Positions 18,946 through 29,109 of a stretch of 29,109 bases of DNA are shown one piece after another (the first letter of the stretch is position 1; every line of letters starts with the position of its first letter). The notes under the pieces were generated by a model that saw only the letters and a list, made by a program, of their open reading frames with translations, had not been told where the DNA came from and did no database searches. Origin of the DNA: Chromera velia (taxonomy: Eukaryota; Sar; Chromeraceae); the NCBI GenBank assembly GCA_018398765.1, contig JAHBMJ010005721.1, forward strand, positions 1 through 29,109. The letters are read 5' to 3'. Both the position numbers and the translations under genes were made by a program.

Positions 18946-21900
18946 ATGATCGTGGGATCTTTTTTGTTGGTTCTATTGTTTGCGTGTATCCGGGCATGGG
19001 GGGCTTTCGGGTGGCTGAGGGACAGAGGAGGTGGGAGAGTGAGGTGGAAGCCTCCCGAGGTATTGCTACATGAGATGAGAAGCCAGGGCCTCTATGCGGG
19101 AGTCGGTCAGCCCTCCCTGTCTTCAGGGAACCGGACGGAGACGGAGACGGGAGGGTGCGGGTTCTTTCTCGTCAGACCTGCCAGAAACGGCCTCTTCGTG
19201 CTCTTCCCGTTCGATCTCTTCGTCTCCAATTCTCTCTTCATACACGGTTAGCCGAATACCTGTGCCTGTCCAGCCGCTGCTGTTTCTTTCTTTTTGGGCA
19301 GACTCTCGACATCCGTCCTGTTCCAGTTCGGTTGACTTCTCTGTTGGGGTGCGCAGTATCTTTTCATGACCCATTTGTTGAGTGTGGTCTTTTGCGCACA
19401 CTCGAGACACTTCTCGGTATAGTCTGAGATTCTGATGAGTTTTTTCGATCAAGTGAGGTGTTAGTGAGGGAACGGGAATGCTCTCCACGAAGATACCCGT
19501 CCCCCCGACTCTGTTTAATTAAGACTGCCTGCAGGTGTGTGGTCCGAGATGCTGGTCCAGCTCTCTCTGTTGTTCCTCCCGGAGGGGGGGTGGGCCCTGG
19601 ACGTGGGTGCCAACATCGGGGCCTTCACCGTGCCTCTCGCACAGAGAGCAGGGAAGAAGGGAGGGGTTGTAGCCTTCGAGCCCTTCCGTCTGACTCACCA
19701 AGTGCTCACAACGAATGTGGCCCTCAACGGTCTGTCTGTCTGTCGGTTTCTCGAGTTGTTTTGTTTGTTTCTCCTGTCACACATGCACAGTCTGGGTGAA
19801 AGGAGAAGAGGAGCCTGGGCAAAGGCACATGTGGAGGGAGGGAGAGAGAGGGGGGGGGGGCAAGAGAGTAGGGAGTCCAAACTGACAGAGAAAAGACGGG
19901 CTAGAAACTAAAGAAAGAGAAGTAGGAATGACGAGGAATGGGCATCATAAATGCTAAATTGTGGTATATCGGCAGGCGCCTTCTTTCTTGTCTGCATGCC
20001 TTGTGCTTTTAGTATGCCACCCTTTCTTTGCCGATTCTTCTTCGTTTCCTTCTGCGCGCTCTCTCTCTCATGTTTTTTCTCCCTTCCTTCCGCTTTTTCT
20101 TCCTTCCTTTCGTTCTTTGTTTCCTATCTTCCCGCTTTCCTTTCTTTCCTCATTTGCTTCCTTCTTCTCTCTCGTTCTTGTGCATGCAGGACTCTCGAAT
20201 GTGCACACTTTTCTTTTTTTTCTTTTCTGTATGATGTGTGCATGCAGGACTCTCGAATGTGCACACTTTTCTTTTTTTTCTTTTCTGTATGATGTGTGCA
20301 TGCAGGACTCTCGAATGTGCACACTTTTCTTTTTTTCTTTTCTGTATGATGTGTGCATGCAGGACTCTCGAATGTGCACACTTTTCTTTTTTTTCTTTTC
20401 TGTATGATGTGTGCATGCAGGACTCTCGAATGTGCACACTTTTCAAGCTGCGGCCTCAAACACGACTGGGCGGATCTGCCTTCCTCTGGTGGACGCTTTC
20501 TCAATCGGTGAGTGGGTGGGTCGTTCTGTCGGTCTGTGTGTGTCTGTGTGGGACAGAGAGAAAGGGCTAGGGAGAAATGCTGAAGGATATCTGAGCAGGG
20601 TGGGTTGGGAAGGATTTTAAGGACAGTCAATCAGCACAAAAACAGAAAGCGCCTATCCCACAATTAAGGGTCGATCCGGTCTTTCTTTGGGGCGTGTTCG
20701 AACACAATTAAGGACGGCCTCATCCGCCCTGAATTTCTTCGGAATGAACTCGAATGCATTTGTGAGGAGCTTTCTTCCTTTCCCCTTCTTTCCCTTTTGG
20801 CACATTCAATCCAGCATTGTTGTAACGGTAGAGATTTTGCATGCCTGCGTCTGTGACTAACCGTGTTTCTTTCAGTGGTGGTGTATGTCTCTAGCTTTGC
20901 AGTGGTTTTCCTGCAGCGCATCGTTTTTCTTCAAGTCATTGAAAGACAACCTTCCTCAATCAGATGCGGCATGCAGATTCAGCGACCACCTAGGGAATGC
21001 ATGAGTGCATGAATGAATGAATGAATGAATGTGTGCAGCAAATCTCGGGGCCTCTTCTGTCAGATCTGAAAACGAAGGAGAAAATGAGGCCATGGAGGCC
21101 GACGGAACGAGTCGAGAGGGCAGCAGGAGGAAGGCGAGGGGGAGCAGGGAGAGCGGGTGGTCTCATCCTTCCTCGGTCAGCTGATCATGCAGACACGGAG
21201 GCAAAGAGGGAGACATTTTTTCAGATTTCCCTCCGGCTGCCTATCCAAGGGTATCCCTCGTCTCTTCCTCACTCTCCCTGCCTCCCTCGTGGCGCCTCTC
21301 TGCCTGTCTGCATACCTTGAAGGGCCCCGGCTCTCTCTCTCTCTCTCTTCCCGTCTCCATGTAGATAGACTGAATTGCTTTGGACGTAGCGCTCAAAACG
21401 CTTTTCCCAAGTGTGTCTTCTCCATCGCTCTTTGTCTCCCTGTTGTCTCTTTTTTTTTTTGCAGAGGTGCGAGGCCGTCGGCAAAGGAGAGGAAGTCGAC
21501 AGTTTGATGGTCGACTCTCTGAGGTTTGACAGGTGGGGGGGCTGCGTGGAAAGGAGGGTAGCTTGCTTCAAAGAGAATTAACTCAGCTGAGAGATCGAGG
21601 AGGAGAGAAAGGACAGAGTAACAATCGCAGATAGGCATTCAGGGATAAATGATCGAGGGAGAAAGAATGCGTACTCCGCCTTGTTTAAGCAGCCAGGCAA
21701 TATGTCTCCATGACACAGAAACGGCAAGATTGTTCTTTCTCCCCCCATGCATACATCTCTTTCTTCTGTGTGTGATTCCATTTGGTTAAGTCAGATCGGA
21801 TTAATTCGCATACAACATTCGATACCTTGCTTGGTATGCACACTGGTCCAACCTGCCTGGCTTCCTTTGTTCGTTCTCCCTTGCTTTCCCCTTGTAATGC

Positions 21901-21946
21901 ACGATCAACTGTAGACACACACACACACACACACACACACTCACGC

Positions 21947-21979
<33 letters not shown>

Positions 21980-22788
21980 GACACACAGACAGACAAAAAA
22001 TTTCCCTTGTTTCTTCCTCTGAATTTTCTACATAAATGCAGAGTTGACTTTGTGAAGATCGACGTGGAGGGGCACGAGCTGTCTGTGTTGCAGGGGGCTC
22101 TGCGCACTCTGATGGTCCACCGTCCCGTCGTTCTGGTGGAGACAGACTCGGCAGGGGCTGGGCAGATGTTTGGGGAAATGGGCTTCGACTGTCGGAAGAT
22201 CTTCAACCATCCTTACGGAGAAGGTCAGCAATTAAACTGCGTTTTCTTATTCAGTAGAAGATGGGGGGGGAAATTGCAACCCCACTCCCTGCCGGTGTGT
22301 CTTTGAAAAGATCACGTCTGTCCGCGAACCTCCAAATATCTCAAACTAGCTGGATTTCTATGGATGTTTTGGTTTAGAAAAAGCTCTCTTTCGTGTCCAT
22401 GGACTCCTTCAACTTGGTCCTGATTTGCACGTGCTCAATGGTAGAATACGATTTCATTCACTCTGTACTTCTTGCTCCTTGTAGGAGTGACCAAACGCGG
22501 AAAAAGGTCTTGCGTCTGTCTTATCAAGGAAGCTGTCTCCATAGTTTTCTGCATGTTCAAACTTACATGGATGCAGGTGTGGACAGAGGCAGCCCGACCA
22601 CCTTCTACCTTCCTGAAGAATACGAAAATCTGTTGTGCGTCCCAAAAGAAAGGCCCGAATTGATGGAACGAGGCTTAGCCTTCATTCTTGGTCGATTTCA
22701 AGCCTGGAAGGAAGAAATAAAAAACAAAGAAACCGCAAAGGCGCCACAAGTAGAAAGTACTGGAGAACTAACAGGTCAAACATCTTGA
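18946..22788 (+). CDS. FkbM-type SAM-dependent methyltransferase, membrane-anchored, seven exons
   Basis: Exons: 18946-19246, 19535-19729, 20421-20507, 21039-21175, 21465-21532, 22042-22223, 22577-22788; phases 1,1,1,0,2,1 join cleanly into 393 residues. The first ATG (18946) starts a hydrophobic signal-anchor (MIVGSFLLVLLFACIRAWG), suggesting a type II membrane protein of the ER/Golgi. The FkbM fold shows the SAM-binding motif LDVGANIGAF (about 122-131), VVAFEPFRLT, NVALNGLSNV, NLGASSV, and the hallmark VDFVKIDVEGHE (264-275), then LVETD. FkbM enzymes usually O-methylate sugars or small molecules; the substrate is unknown. About 45 charged, low-complexity residues (SENEGENEAMEADG...) interrupt the domain in exon 4. 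AATAAA follows at 22853. Upstream frames at 18904 begin with GTG and were not used. Confidence 0.9.
20184..20420 (+). repeat. 58-bp tandem repeat duplicating the exon 3 splice acceptor
   Basis: Five acceptors with the sequence GCATGCAG|GACTCTCGAATG fall at exon-side positions 20190, 20248, 20306, 20363 and 20421 (spacing 58, 58, 57, 58). Each unit carries the acceptor, the first 24 bases of exon 3, a T-rich tract and TGTATGATGTGT. Only the last copy leads into the full exon in frame. Confidence 0.95.
21914..21995. repeat. CA and GA microsatellites in FkbM intron 5
   Basis: (AC)n at about 21914-21940, (AG)n at 21948-21967, then degenerate CAGA/CACA steps. Confidence 0.9.
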
Positions 22789-22852
22789 TTTAGCTACTGA
22801 TCTAGTAGTGATTCTAGCTTTGGATCTAGTTTTTTATCGCAAATTTTAAACT

Positions 22853-22858
22853 AATAAA
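22853..22858 (+). promoter_or_regulatory. AATAAA polyadenylation signal of the FkbM gene
   Basis: Hexamer about 65 bases after the stop at 22788, on the same strand, in AT-rich 3' flank. Confidence 0.5.
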
Positions 22859-22903
22859 TCGTGGAACTTAGTGGAATTCTGAATTTAAAGGATTTTAGTT
22901 GAA

Positions 22904-22905
<2 letters not shown>

Positions 22906-22940
<35 letters not shown>
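22906..22940. repeat. (TGAT)n microsatellite
   Basis: About eight and a half perfect tetranucleotide units in the AT-rich spacer after the FkbM gene. Confidence 0.95.
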
Positions 22941-22941
<1 letters not shown>

Positions 22942-23081
22942 ATGTTCCGCCCTAGGGCCTTCCTGCTATTTCTATCTGTCGCAATTTAAATTATTTTTCT
23001 ATGTGACCATTAGTCCAAACTACAAATACAAAGCCACCAAACAGTAGTAGACAGAAAAATAAAACGGCAAATGACTTTGCA

Positions 23082-23444
23082 ATGCTGGTTGATGAACGGG
23101 AGTGTCAAGAACGGATGCTAAGAGATGTGGAAATAACAGAGACGGCTATGAAAGAAGGTGAAATTATAAAACGACTTATAATTAAAAATACCCACATCTT
23201 ATCAAAAATGGGTCATATCACCGTCATAAAAATACGCGGACCTCTAAAATTTAGACTAAAAATTCTTTTGAACTCTTCTCCTGCCGATTCTGTGCTTTCT
23301 AGAGTGTCCCGACTTCTCAAATCACTGAAAAAGATTCAGGTGAAAAGAGGGGGCGCCTTAAACTTCCTCGCGGGGGTGGGCCGGCCGCGTTCTTGTAAGC
23401 GCCCCCCCGACAAACACACGCATGTGTCAGTGGCCCCGGAATGA
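23082..23444 (+). CDS. Doubtful 120-residue ORF, unknown
   Basis: ATG at 23082, stop at 23442-23444. The first 70 residues are charged and Ile/Lys/Glu-rich (ERECQERMLRDVEITETAMK), from AT-rich DNA. The rest becomes Arg/Pro-rich as base composition changes. The frame is also open for about 30 codons upstream. No domain recognised. It may be a fragment of a mobile element or simply open sequence between the FkbM and xanthine dehydrogenase genes. Confidence 0.2.
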   Translation: MLVDERECQERMLRDVEITETAMKEGEIIKRLIIKNTHILSKMGHITVIKIRGPLKFRLKILLNSSPADSVLSRVSRLLKSLKKIQVKRGGALNFLAGVGRPRSCKRPPDKHTHVSVAPE

Positions 23445-23920
23445 GTCTTTAAGTATTTGACGAAGAAATGCGGGCGGTCGAATGGCCCCGGAAAGTGCGC
23501 GTGCGTCAGACTGGACTCGATCGAAGATTTGATCGATCGACTCTCATCGACTGCTGCTGTCTCCGGACAGACACTGTAAGAGGATCAACCTACTTCTGGG
23601 TGACACTGTGTGCACAGATTTCCTGTCCGATCTCTTGCGTGTGAAGTTCCATTTGACCTAAGGTCGTCAGTGATGTGGGCCTGAGTTTTGTTGCTTTCTT
23701 TTGTGATCGTCAGTCTGCGAGTCAGTCTGTCACCTGATCGCTGAGTGGCTCCGCTCAAGATGGTTGGTCCTGCTTGGCGGTGACTTTAGAATGATCTGGC
23801 TGCTTAATTGACAGTGACTTGCTTGCTGCGTTCATGTTTGCATGAGAGCGCATATGTGTGCATACGTGTGTGCTGCAGGCCTGCGTGGACATTGAAGACC
23901 TGGCTTTGTCCGTCTCTGAG

Positions 23921-26900
23921 ATGAAGAGACGGTACAAGGAGGCTTCACCGTCCTTCACCGTGTATGTGAACGGGCAGAAGCACGAGATCAAGGAGACAGA
24001 GGTGGACCCAGAGACAACAGTGCTGGAGTTCCTGAGGGAGAAGTGCAGGCTTACCGGCACGAAGCTCGGCTGTGGGGAGGGAGGGTGCGGCGCCTGTGCA
24101 GGTGAGCTGTAGGCAGAATAGAGCGGGGGGAGGCGGGGAGATAGGAAGGGAGTTGAAGAGAACAGGTGAGAGGGGGAGAGAAGGAAGAGGGAAAGAAGAG
24201 TGGATGATCTACAAGGTAGAAGGAGAGGAATGGCCTCAGGCAGAGAAAGGGAGACTTCTTTCTGCCTTTTTGTCTTCCCTTCCCTTACTAAGCCCGCCTC
24301 TCCAATCCAACAAGAGAAGAGTATTACGAACGTCTGCCATTCGGTGGTGTCTGGCTGTTCTCCTCCAGGCTGTCTTACTAATGAATTGAATTACATTTAA
24401 TGTATGCAGTGATGAGTACGAGAGTAAACACAGAGACCGGAACGATGGAACACAGGTCGGTCCGTCATCCTCTTCCTTTTCCTTTTGCTTCAAGCAGTAC
24501 GACAAATGGAGTCTTCTGGACAAATGTGTGTTTGGGTGTTTGTGTGTTTCTTGGCAGCAGGGCTGGTAGATCGTGCATTCGGGTCGGCTAATCGGATGCA
24601 GCGATTTTCTTCCTTCATTGGATAGACATTCGATCGGTGTGTGCGACAAAACGGAGGTGCTGTTCGTCTGTCTGTATGTCATCTCTGTCCGTGTTTCCCT
24701 TTTCTTCGTGCAGGTCTTTCAACGCCTGTCTGACTCCCCTTCTGACAATGCACAACTGTGCGATCACCACGGTGGAAGGTGGGTGAGGTCATGGGGCATC
24801 CTGAGAAGAGAGGAGAAGAGAAAAGAGAAGAGAAGAGAGAGAAGGGAAAGCAGGAAGAGAGAGAGGACACGGGGGGACAAATTTGATTGTCCAACGCAGC
24901 CATTCATTCCTTCATTCAGTACTCTCACATTTTAGTGGAGTGGAGCTATGGGGCGTCGGATCCTCCTGTTCTTTTTCTCTCCTCTCCAAACAAATGGATC
25001 TCCCTCCCTCCCGTTCTGCCCCCCTCCCTCCTCCTCCTTCTTGCAGGTTTGAGTTCTGAGGGAAGCAGCGGCCCTTCCATGAGCCTCCATCCTATCCAGA
25101 AGGTCGCTCCGTCCCTCTATCTATCTATCTATCTATCTATCTATACATCGATACTCTCTGTCTATACATCGATACTCTCTGTCTGTCTGTTTATGCCTGG
25201 ATCGGGCTGCATCCAATACGTACAGAGAAAGGGTATTCTGTTAGAGAGCAGATGGGAGGATGCAGAATGTATTTCGGGCAAGATGATCCTCTCTCCCCCT
25301 CTTTTCGCTTCCCCTCATCACCGTTAGCTCATGCCTCTCTGGGGATGCGGTTGCCTGGGTCTATTCATTGACTCACTCACTGTCGGACCACGTGATTCCC
25401 CCCCCTCGATCGGCTGTCTGTCTACCTGCCTGTCTACCTGCAGGTCCTTTCAGACAGCCACGGCAGCCAATGCGGCTTCTGCACGCCTGGCATTGTCATG
25501 GCCTTGTACGCAAAGCACATGGCCACGAAGGTGAGTCGAGTCTGTCTCGATGAAGAGAAGAAGGTGATGCTGATGGGATAACATAAGCATCGATGGATCC
25601 CCCCACAGATTGATTGATCCAATTTCAGAACATGCATACTTCAATTCACATTAACGACATGACCGCGAAGGTTCAGTGGAAGTCAACCCAGAGGGGCTCC
25701 GTGGAAAGAGCAGGGAGGAGATGGAAGGAAAGAGAAGACCTACAAGACCCGAATGGTGTGGGTTCTCTCTCTCTGACGGACTGTCCCTCCTGGCTCCTCA
25801 TCCATGCAGATTGATATCATGGCACCGGACCTTCTCCTCCCTCCCTCCCACCCTTTTGTCCCCACGTTCCCTTCCCTTCTTCCCTCCTCCTTTTTTCTTT
25901 TTTGTGCAGGCTGAGGGTCGTGAGATGGATAGCGAGGATGTTGTGGCGGCTCTCGACGGGAATCTCTGCAGATGTACAGGTTCGTGCATTCGTTGAAAGG
26001 GGGGGGAGGGGAGTGGTGGTTTTCGTTTGGGTGCATATAAGCTGGCTTGATGGTTGTCTGTGTGTTTGTGTGTTCTGTTCCTGTGCTGCCCGCCTGCAGG
26101 CTACAGGCCGATTCTGCAGGCCTTCAACGCTGTCGATCGGTCGGAGACGGCAGAGCACTCTGAGGTCTGTCTGGAGGCTTCCTCTCCTCGATTGCTTTCT
26201 CTGTCGTATAAGGGAGAGCAACGGATCGCCTCTTCATTCTCATTCTGTGCCCATTGACATTTGGAAAGTGCGCGCTCGACAGATTGTGTTCGTGAGTTTT
26301 TGCTGAGAAAGGCAAGACAGCTCCAGGAAAGGGAAGGAGGGAAAACAAGAGCAGAGCAGGAAAAGACGAAACGGGAGAAGCTTATCTCCTTTAACTTTTC
26401 CTTTTGGCGGGTATACATCACCCTACCTTCCCCTCTCTTTCTTCCCCTTTGTTCCTCGTGTGAGTTGATTACCTGGACCTGTGATGTGCAGAACGGGCAT
26501 CAGGCCAACGGTGTGCACTGCAACGGCACCTCGCACTCGCATCACCACGGGCATGCGAATGGAGTGGCCAACGGGACGGGAGGGAAGGGGTGTGGGCACA
26601 GGGGCAGTGGAGACGGGTGTGGCCAGCAGAATGGGCACGCGGGGGGGCACTGCAAGGGAAAGGGGGAAGGGAAACACTGCGGGAAGTCTTTGCAGCTGTG
26701 CGAGAGGAGTGGAGAGAAGTCTGCCGGCTGGATGTGAGTTTCTTTTTTTGTGTCCTGTCTGTCGGGCATTCGGTTTCTTTCAACAATTTGTTCGTTCATC
26801 TCCTTCACTTTCTTTTTTTGTGTCCTGTCTGTCGGGCATTCGGTTTCTTTCAACAATTTGTTCGTTGATCTCCTTCACTTTCTTTTTTTGTGTCCTGTCT

Positions 26901-28047
26901 GTCGGGCATTCGGTTTCTTTCAACAATTTGTTCGTTCATCTCCTTCATTTTCTTTTTTTGTGTCCTGTCTGTCGGGCATTCGGTTTCTTTCAACAATTTG
27001 TTCGTTCATCTCCTTCACTTTCTTTTTTTGTGTCCTGTCTGTCGGGCATTCGGTTTCTTTCAACAATTTGTTCGTTCATCTCCTTCACTCAGCTTCCTTC
27101 CTTCCTACGTTCTTTCTTCTCTTCGTGGACGGATACACAAAAACCAAGGGAGAGAGGGAAGAGGGAAGGGAAACGAGGAGACTGTTTCCTTTTGCCTCGC
27201 CATGTCCTTTCATTGGGCTCGTCTGCTCGCTTATAGCCCCAGTTATGGGTCTTCGTGTGAGTGTTTCTGCGCTTCCTGTGTTGTTTTATCTGTCTCTTTG
27301 TGCCGTACCATGCTGACTTTTGCTTCCCTTCATTCCCTTCCCTTCCCTCCTTTTCTTCTCTCTCTGGTATGTGTCAGGGTCGAGCACGAGAGGCAGCAAG
27401 GAAAAGTGTTCGAACGACTCCTGGAGGCAGTGACTGGAGGGGAAGGGAAGGAGAAGGAGAAGAAGGAGAGCTTCGTGGCTGCAGGGGAAGCTGCTCCCCT
27501 TTATTTCTCGGGGAACCACCTCGGGAAGGAGGTCGAATGGTCAGTTTGTGTGTTTGTTTGTTTGTGTCCGTCAGATGAAGAACAAACACATCCGTATCGA
27601 CATCTTGTGACAGATGAGGTGGTGAGCAAGGTCTTTCTGAAAAAACAAATGAGGATGGCTTCTCGATCGTGCAGAGGGAAGTTTCTTGCAGGCATTCTTT
27701 GGAATTTCAGGAATGGAGGCAGGAATGGAGTTAGAAACAAAAGCAGAACTCCAACTGAACGGAAGGATCCCTTCTGTCTCTCGATCACTTCTCTGATCTC
27801 ATCTCATCTCATCTCATCCCCCTCAGGTTCACCCCCTCTCGGCTTGAGGATCTCCTCTCAGTTGTGGAACTGTACAGGAGGACAGAGAGGCCCTTCAAAC
27901 TACTCGTCAGTCGTCACTCTGTACTGTACGCCAATGGCCCGAAAGCCCCTCCATTTGTTTTTTGAGCTTGTCTGTCTGTCTGGTGTGCGTCTCCATCTGA
28001 TCCGAAGCCAAGTCTTTCCTTCTCTTCCTTCGTCTTCGACATTTGGT

Positions 28048-28091
<44 letters not shown>

Positions 28092-29096
28092 TGTGTGTGC
28101 ATGTCTCTGCATCTGTCTGTGCCTGCTCTCCTGTCCTCTCCTCTTCTGTGTGAGGTCAGGTTGGAAACACGGAGCGGCACATCGACAGAGTCTACAAAAG
28201 AACGCACAAATACCCCCTCGCTCTGATCATGACAGGTGGGTGGGACCTGGGGGGAGCGACCCTTTGTTCCTTCCTTCCTTCCTTCCTTCCTTTCATCCCT
28301 CCATCTGATATGTATGTTCGGATGACTATGATGACTTAATTGCAAATCTATTTGCAAATTGACAGTCACCAGCACGGCTTTTCTTTGATACCATTTTCAA
28401 TTTTTTTGACTGCCCGTCCTCTGAGCAATCGAGAACAAGGACGGGGTGCTCGACTCGACGGATTCTTTTTGTGCCTGTTTGCATGAACACATGTTTCTTA
28501 CAAGCACATAAATACATTGATTCATCAAACAATCCCTGCCTGCCTGCCTGCCTGCCTGCAGGGGATGTGAAGGAAATGAGCGGCATCAGGTGGTCCTCGG
28601 AGGGCGTCCGGATCGGGTGCTCTGTGAGCATCTCTGCAATCATGAAGGAATTCGAGGAGAAGCTCCAGGTCCGTTGTTGGGTGGGTGGGGGGGTGGTCCG
28701 CTTGGACTGTCTTAAATGATTCGTTTCTTTGCCTTCATTCTTCCCTTCCGCACTTTTTGTGCTTTTGTTGACTCTCATGTGATACATCTTTGCCATACTT
28801 TCGGGATATTCCGGGGATTTCTTTTTCTTTTTCTGTTGTCTTCTTTTGTCGCTTTTCCCTCTCCTTCTGGCTTTGGTCTCTCAATTCATATCTTTGCGTC
28901 TCGTTTCTTTTCTTCATTGGTCTGTCTGAGTGGCTGACGGATGTGGTGACTGACTCACTGTTTGACGTCTGACTGACTGACTGACTGACGGACTGACTGA
29001 CTGATTGCTTTGTTTTGTCTTGTTTCTACAGGAACTTGAAGAGAGGGATGAGGGATTCAAGGGACGCGTGCTCGCTGCTTATCTCGAGCAGATGCG
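23921..29096 (+). CDS. XDH: Xanthine dehydrogenase, N-terminal part (cut by the window edge)
   Basis: Exons: 23921-24101, 24410-24455, 24714-24778, 25047-25102, 25444-25530, 25910-25979, 26100-26164, 26492-26733, 27378-27539, 27827-27905, 28160-28235, 28562-28668, 29032-29096; all phases agree, giving 433 residues of the usual roughly 1,330. Oxidises hypoxanthine and xanthine to urate in purine breakdown. First 2Fe-2S cluster: [10 protein letters not shown] plus SFNAC. Second cluster: [10 protein letters not shown] and [13 protein letters not shown]. All eight Cys are present. Exon 8 encodes a His/Cys/Gly-rich linker. The FAD domain starts with [13 protein letters not shown] and [10 protein letters not shown] (typically GNTE-x-G-I, Gly lost). 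23921 is the first ATG; the frame is open back to a CTGCAG acceptor ending at 23878, so an unseen 5' exon is possible. Aldehyde oxidase is the close alternative; the deciding molybdenum-site residues are off-window. Confidence 0.9.
25116..25190. repeat. (CTAT)n and a 24-base direct duplication in XDH intron 4
   Basis: CTAT tetranucleotides at about 25116-25143, followed by a two-copy unit (ATACATCGATACTCTCTGTC) at 25143-25185. Confidence 0.85.
26739..27088 (+). repeat. Five-copy 70-bp tandem repeat in XDH intron 8
   Basis: Copies begin at 26739, 26809, 26879, 26949 and 27019 (TTTCTTTTTTTGTGTCCTGT...), nearly identical apart from single changes (TTCGTTGATC, CTTCATTT). The array begins five bases after the exon 8 donor (GT at 26734). 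It is free of stops over long stretches, which produces repetitive open frames that are not genes. Confidence 0.97.
28050..28100. repeat. CT/GT microsatellite in XDH intron 10
   Basis: (CT)n then (GT)n, about 50 bases, 60 bases before the GGTCAG acceptor of exon 11. Confidence 0.95.
28537..28560. repeat. (TGCC)n array forming a splice acceptor
   Basis: Five to six TGCC units whose last unit becomes the TGCAG acceptor of XDH exon 12 (exon starts at 28562). Confidence 0.9.
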
Positions 29097-29109
29097 GTAA
29101 GGGGGGGGG

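Noticed and set aside
19961-20407. 148-residue Phe/Ser/Leu frame that could be a membrane protein
   Set aside because: Arises from T-rich intron sequence and the 58-bp acceptor repeat of the FkbM gene.
26890-28308. 472-residue plus-strand frame
   Set aside because: Strings together the 70-bp repeat, introns and XDH exon 9 in one open frame; the XDH exons in their proper phases explain the real coding part.

Overview
The window looks like nuclear DNA of an intron-rich protist. Five genes reconstruct from exons that join in frame, and four of those carry recognisable or clearly patterned proteins. Introns are 90-1,000 bases long and full of microsatellites. A short TTTAGGG-type telomere-like run and many TGCATGC motifs fit an alveolate, possibly a chromerid alga such as Chromera. 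That organism call is inference; no rRNA or organelle marker is present.

Layout. 1-3136: TG microsatellite, a possible last exon of a gene entering from the left, then AT-rich DNA with two fold-back (MITE-like) elements. 3137-5923 (-): five-exon gene for a secreted protein with a Gly/Met/Gln-rich N-terminal part and a Hedgehog/intein-type Hint domain. 7561-8345 (-): conserved-looking gene of unknown function. 9103-9414 (+): small acidic ORF followed by a two-copy tandem repeat. 11767-13820 (-): three-exon His-rich protein. 14374-14784 (+): single-exon secreted six-Cys protein with a GPI-anchor-like tail. 15480-17700: complex TCTG-based satellite with mosaic segmental duplications. 18946-22788 (+): seven-exon FkbM-type methyltransferase with an N-terminal membrane anchor. 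23921 to the right edge (+): the first 13 exons of a xanthine dehydrogenase (two 2Fe-2S clusters, unusual His/Cys-rich linker, start of the FAD domain); the molybdenum part lies beyond the window.

The genes do not form a pathway. What joins them is an unusual splice signal: nearly all reconstructed donors read GTNNG with +3 rarely A, and most acceptors read TGCAG. Several introns carry tandem repeats placed at exon borders. The clearest is five copies of the FkbM exon 3 acceptor with the first 24 bases of that exon.
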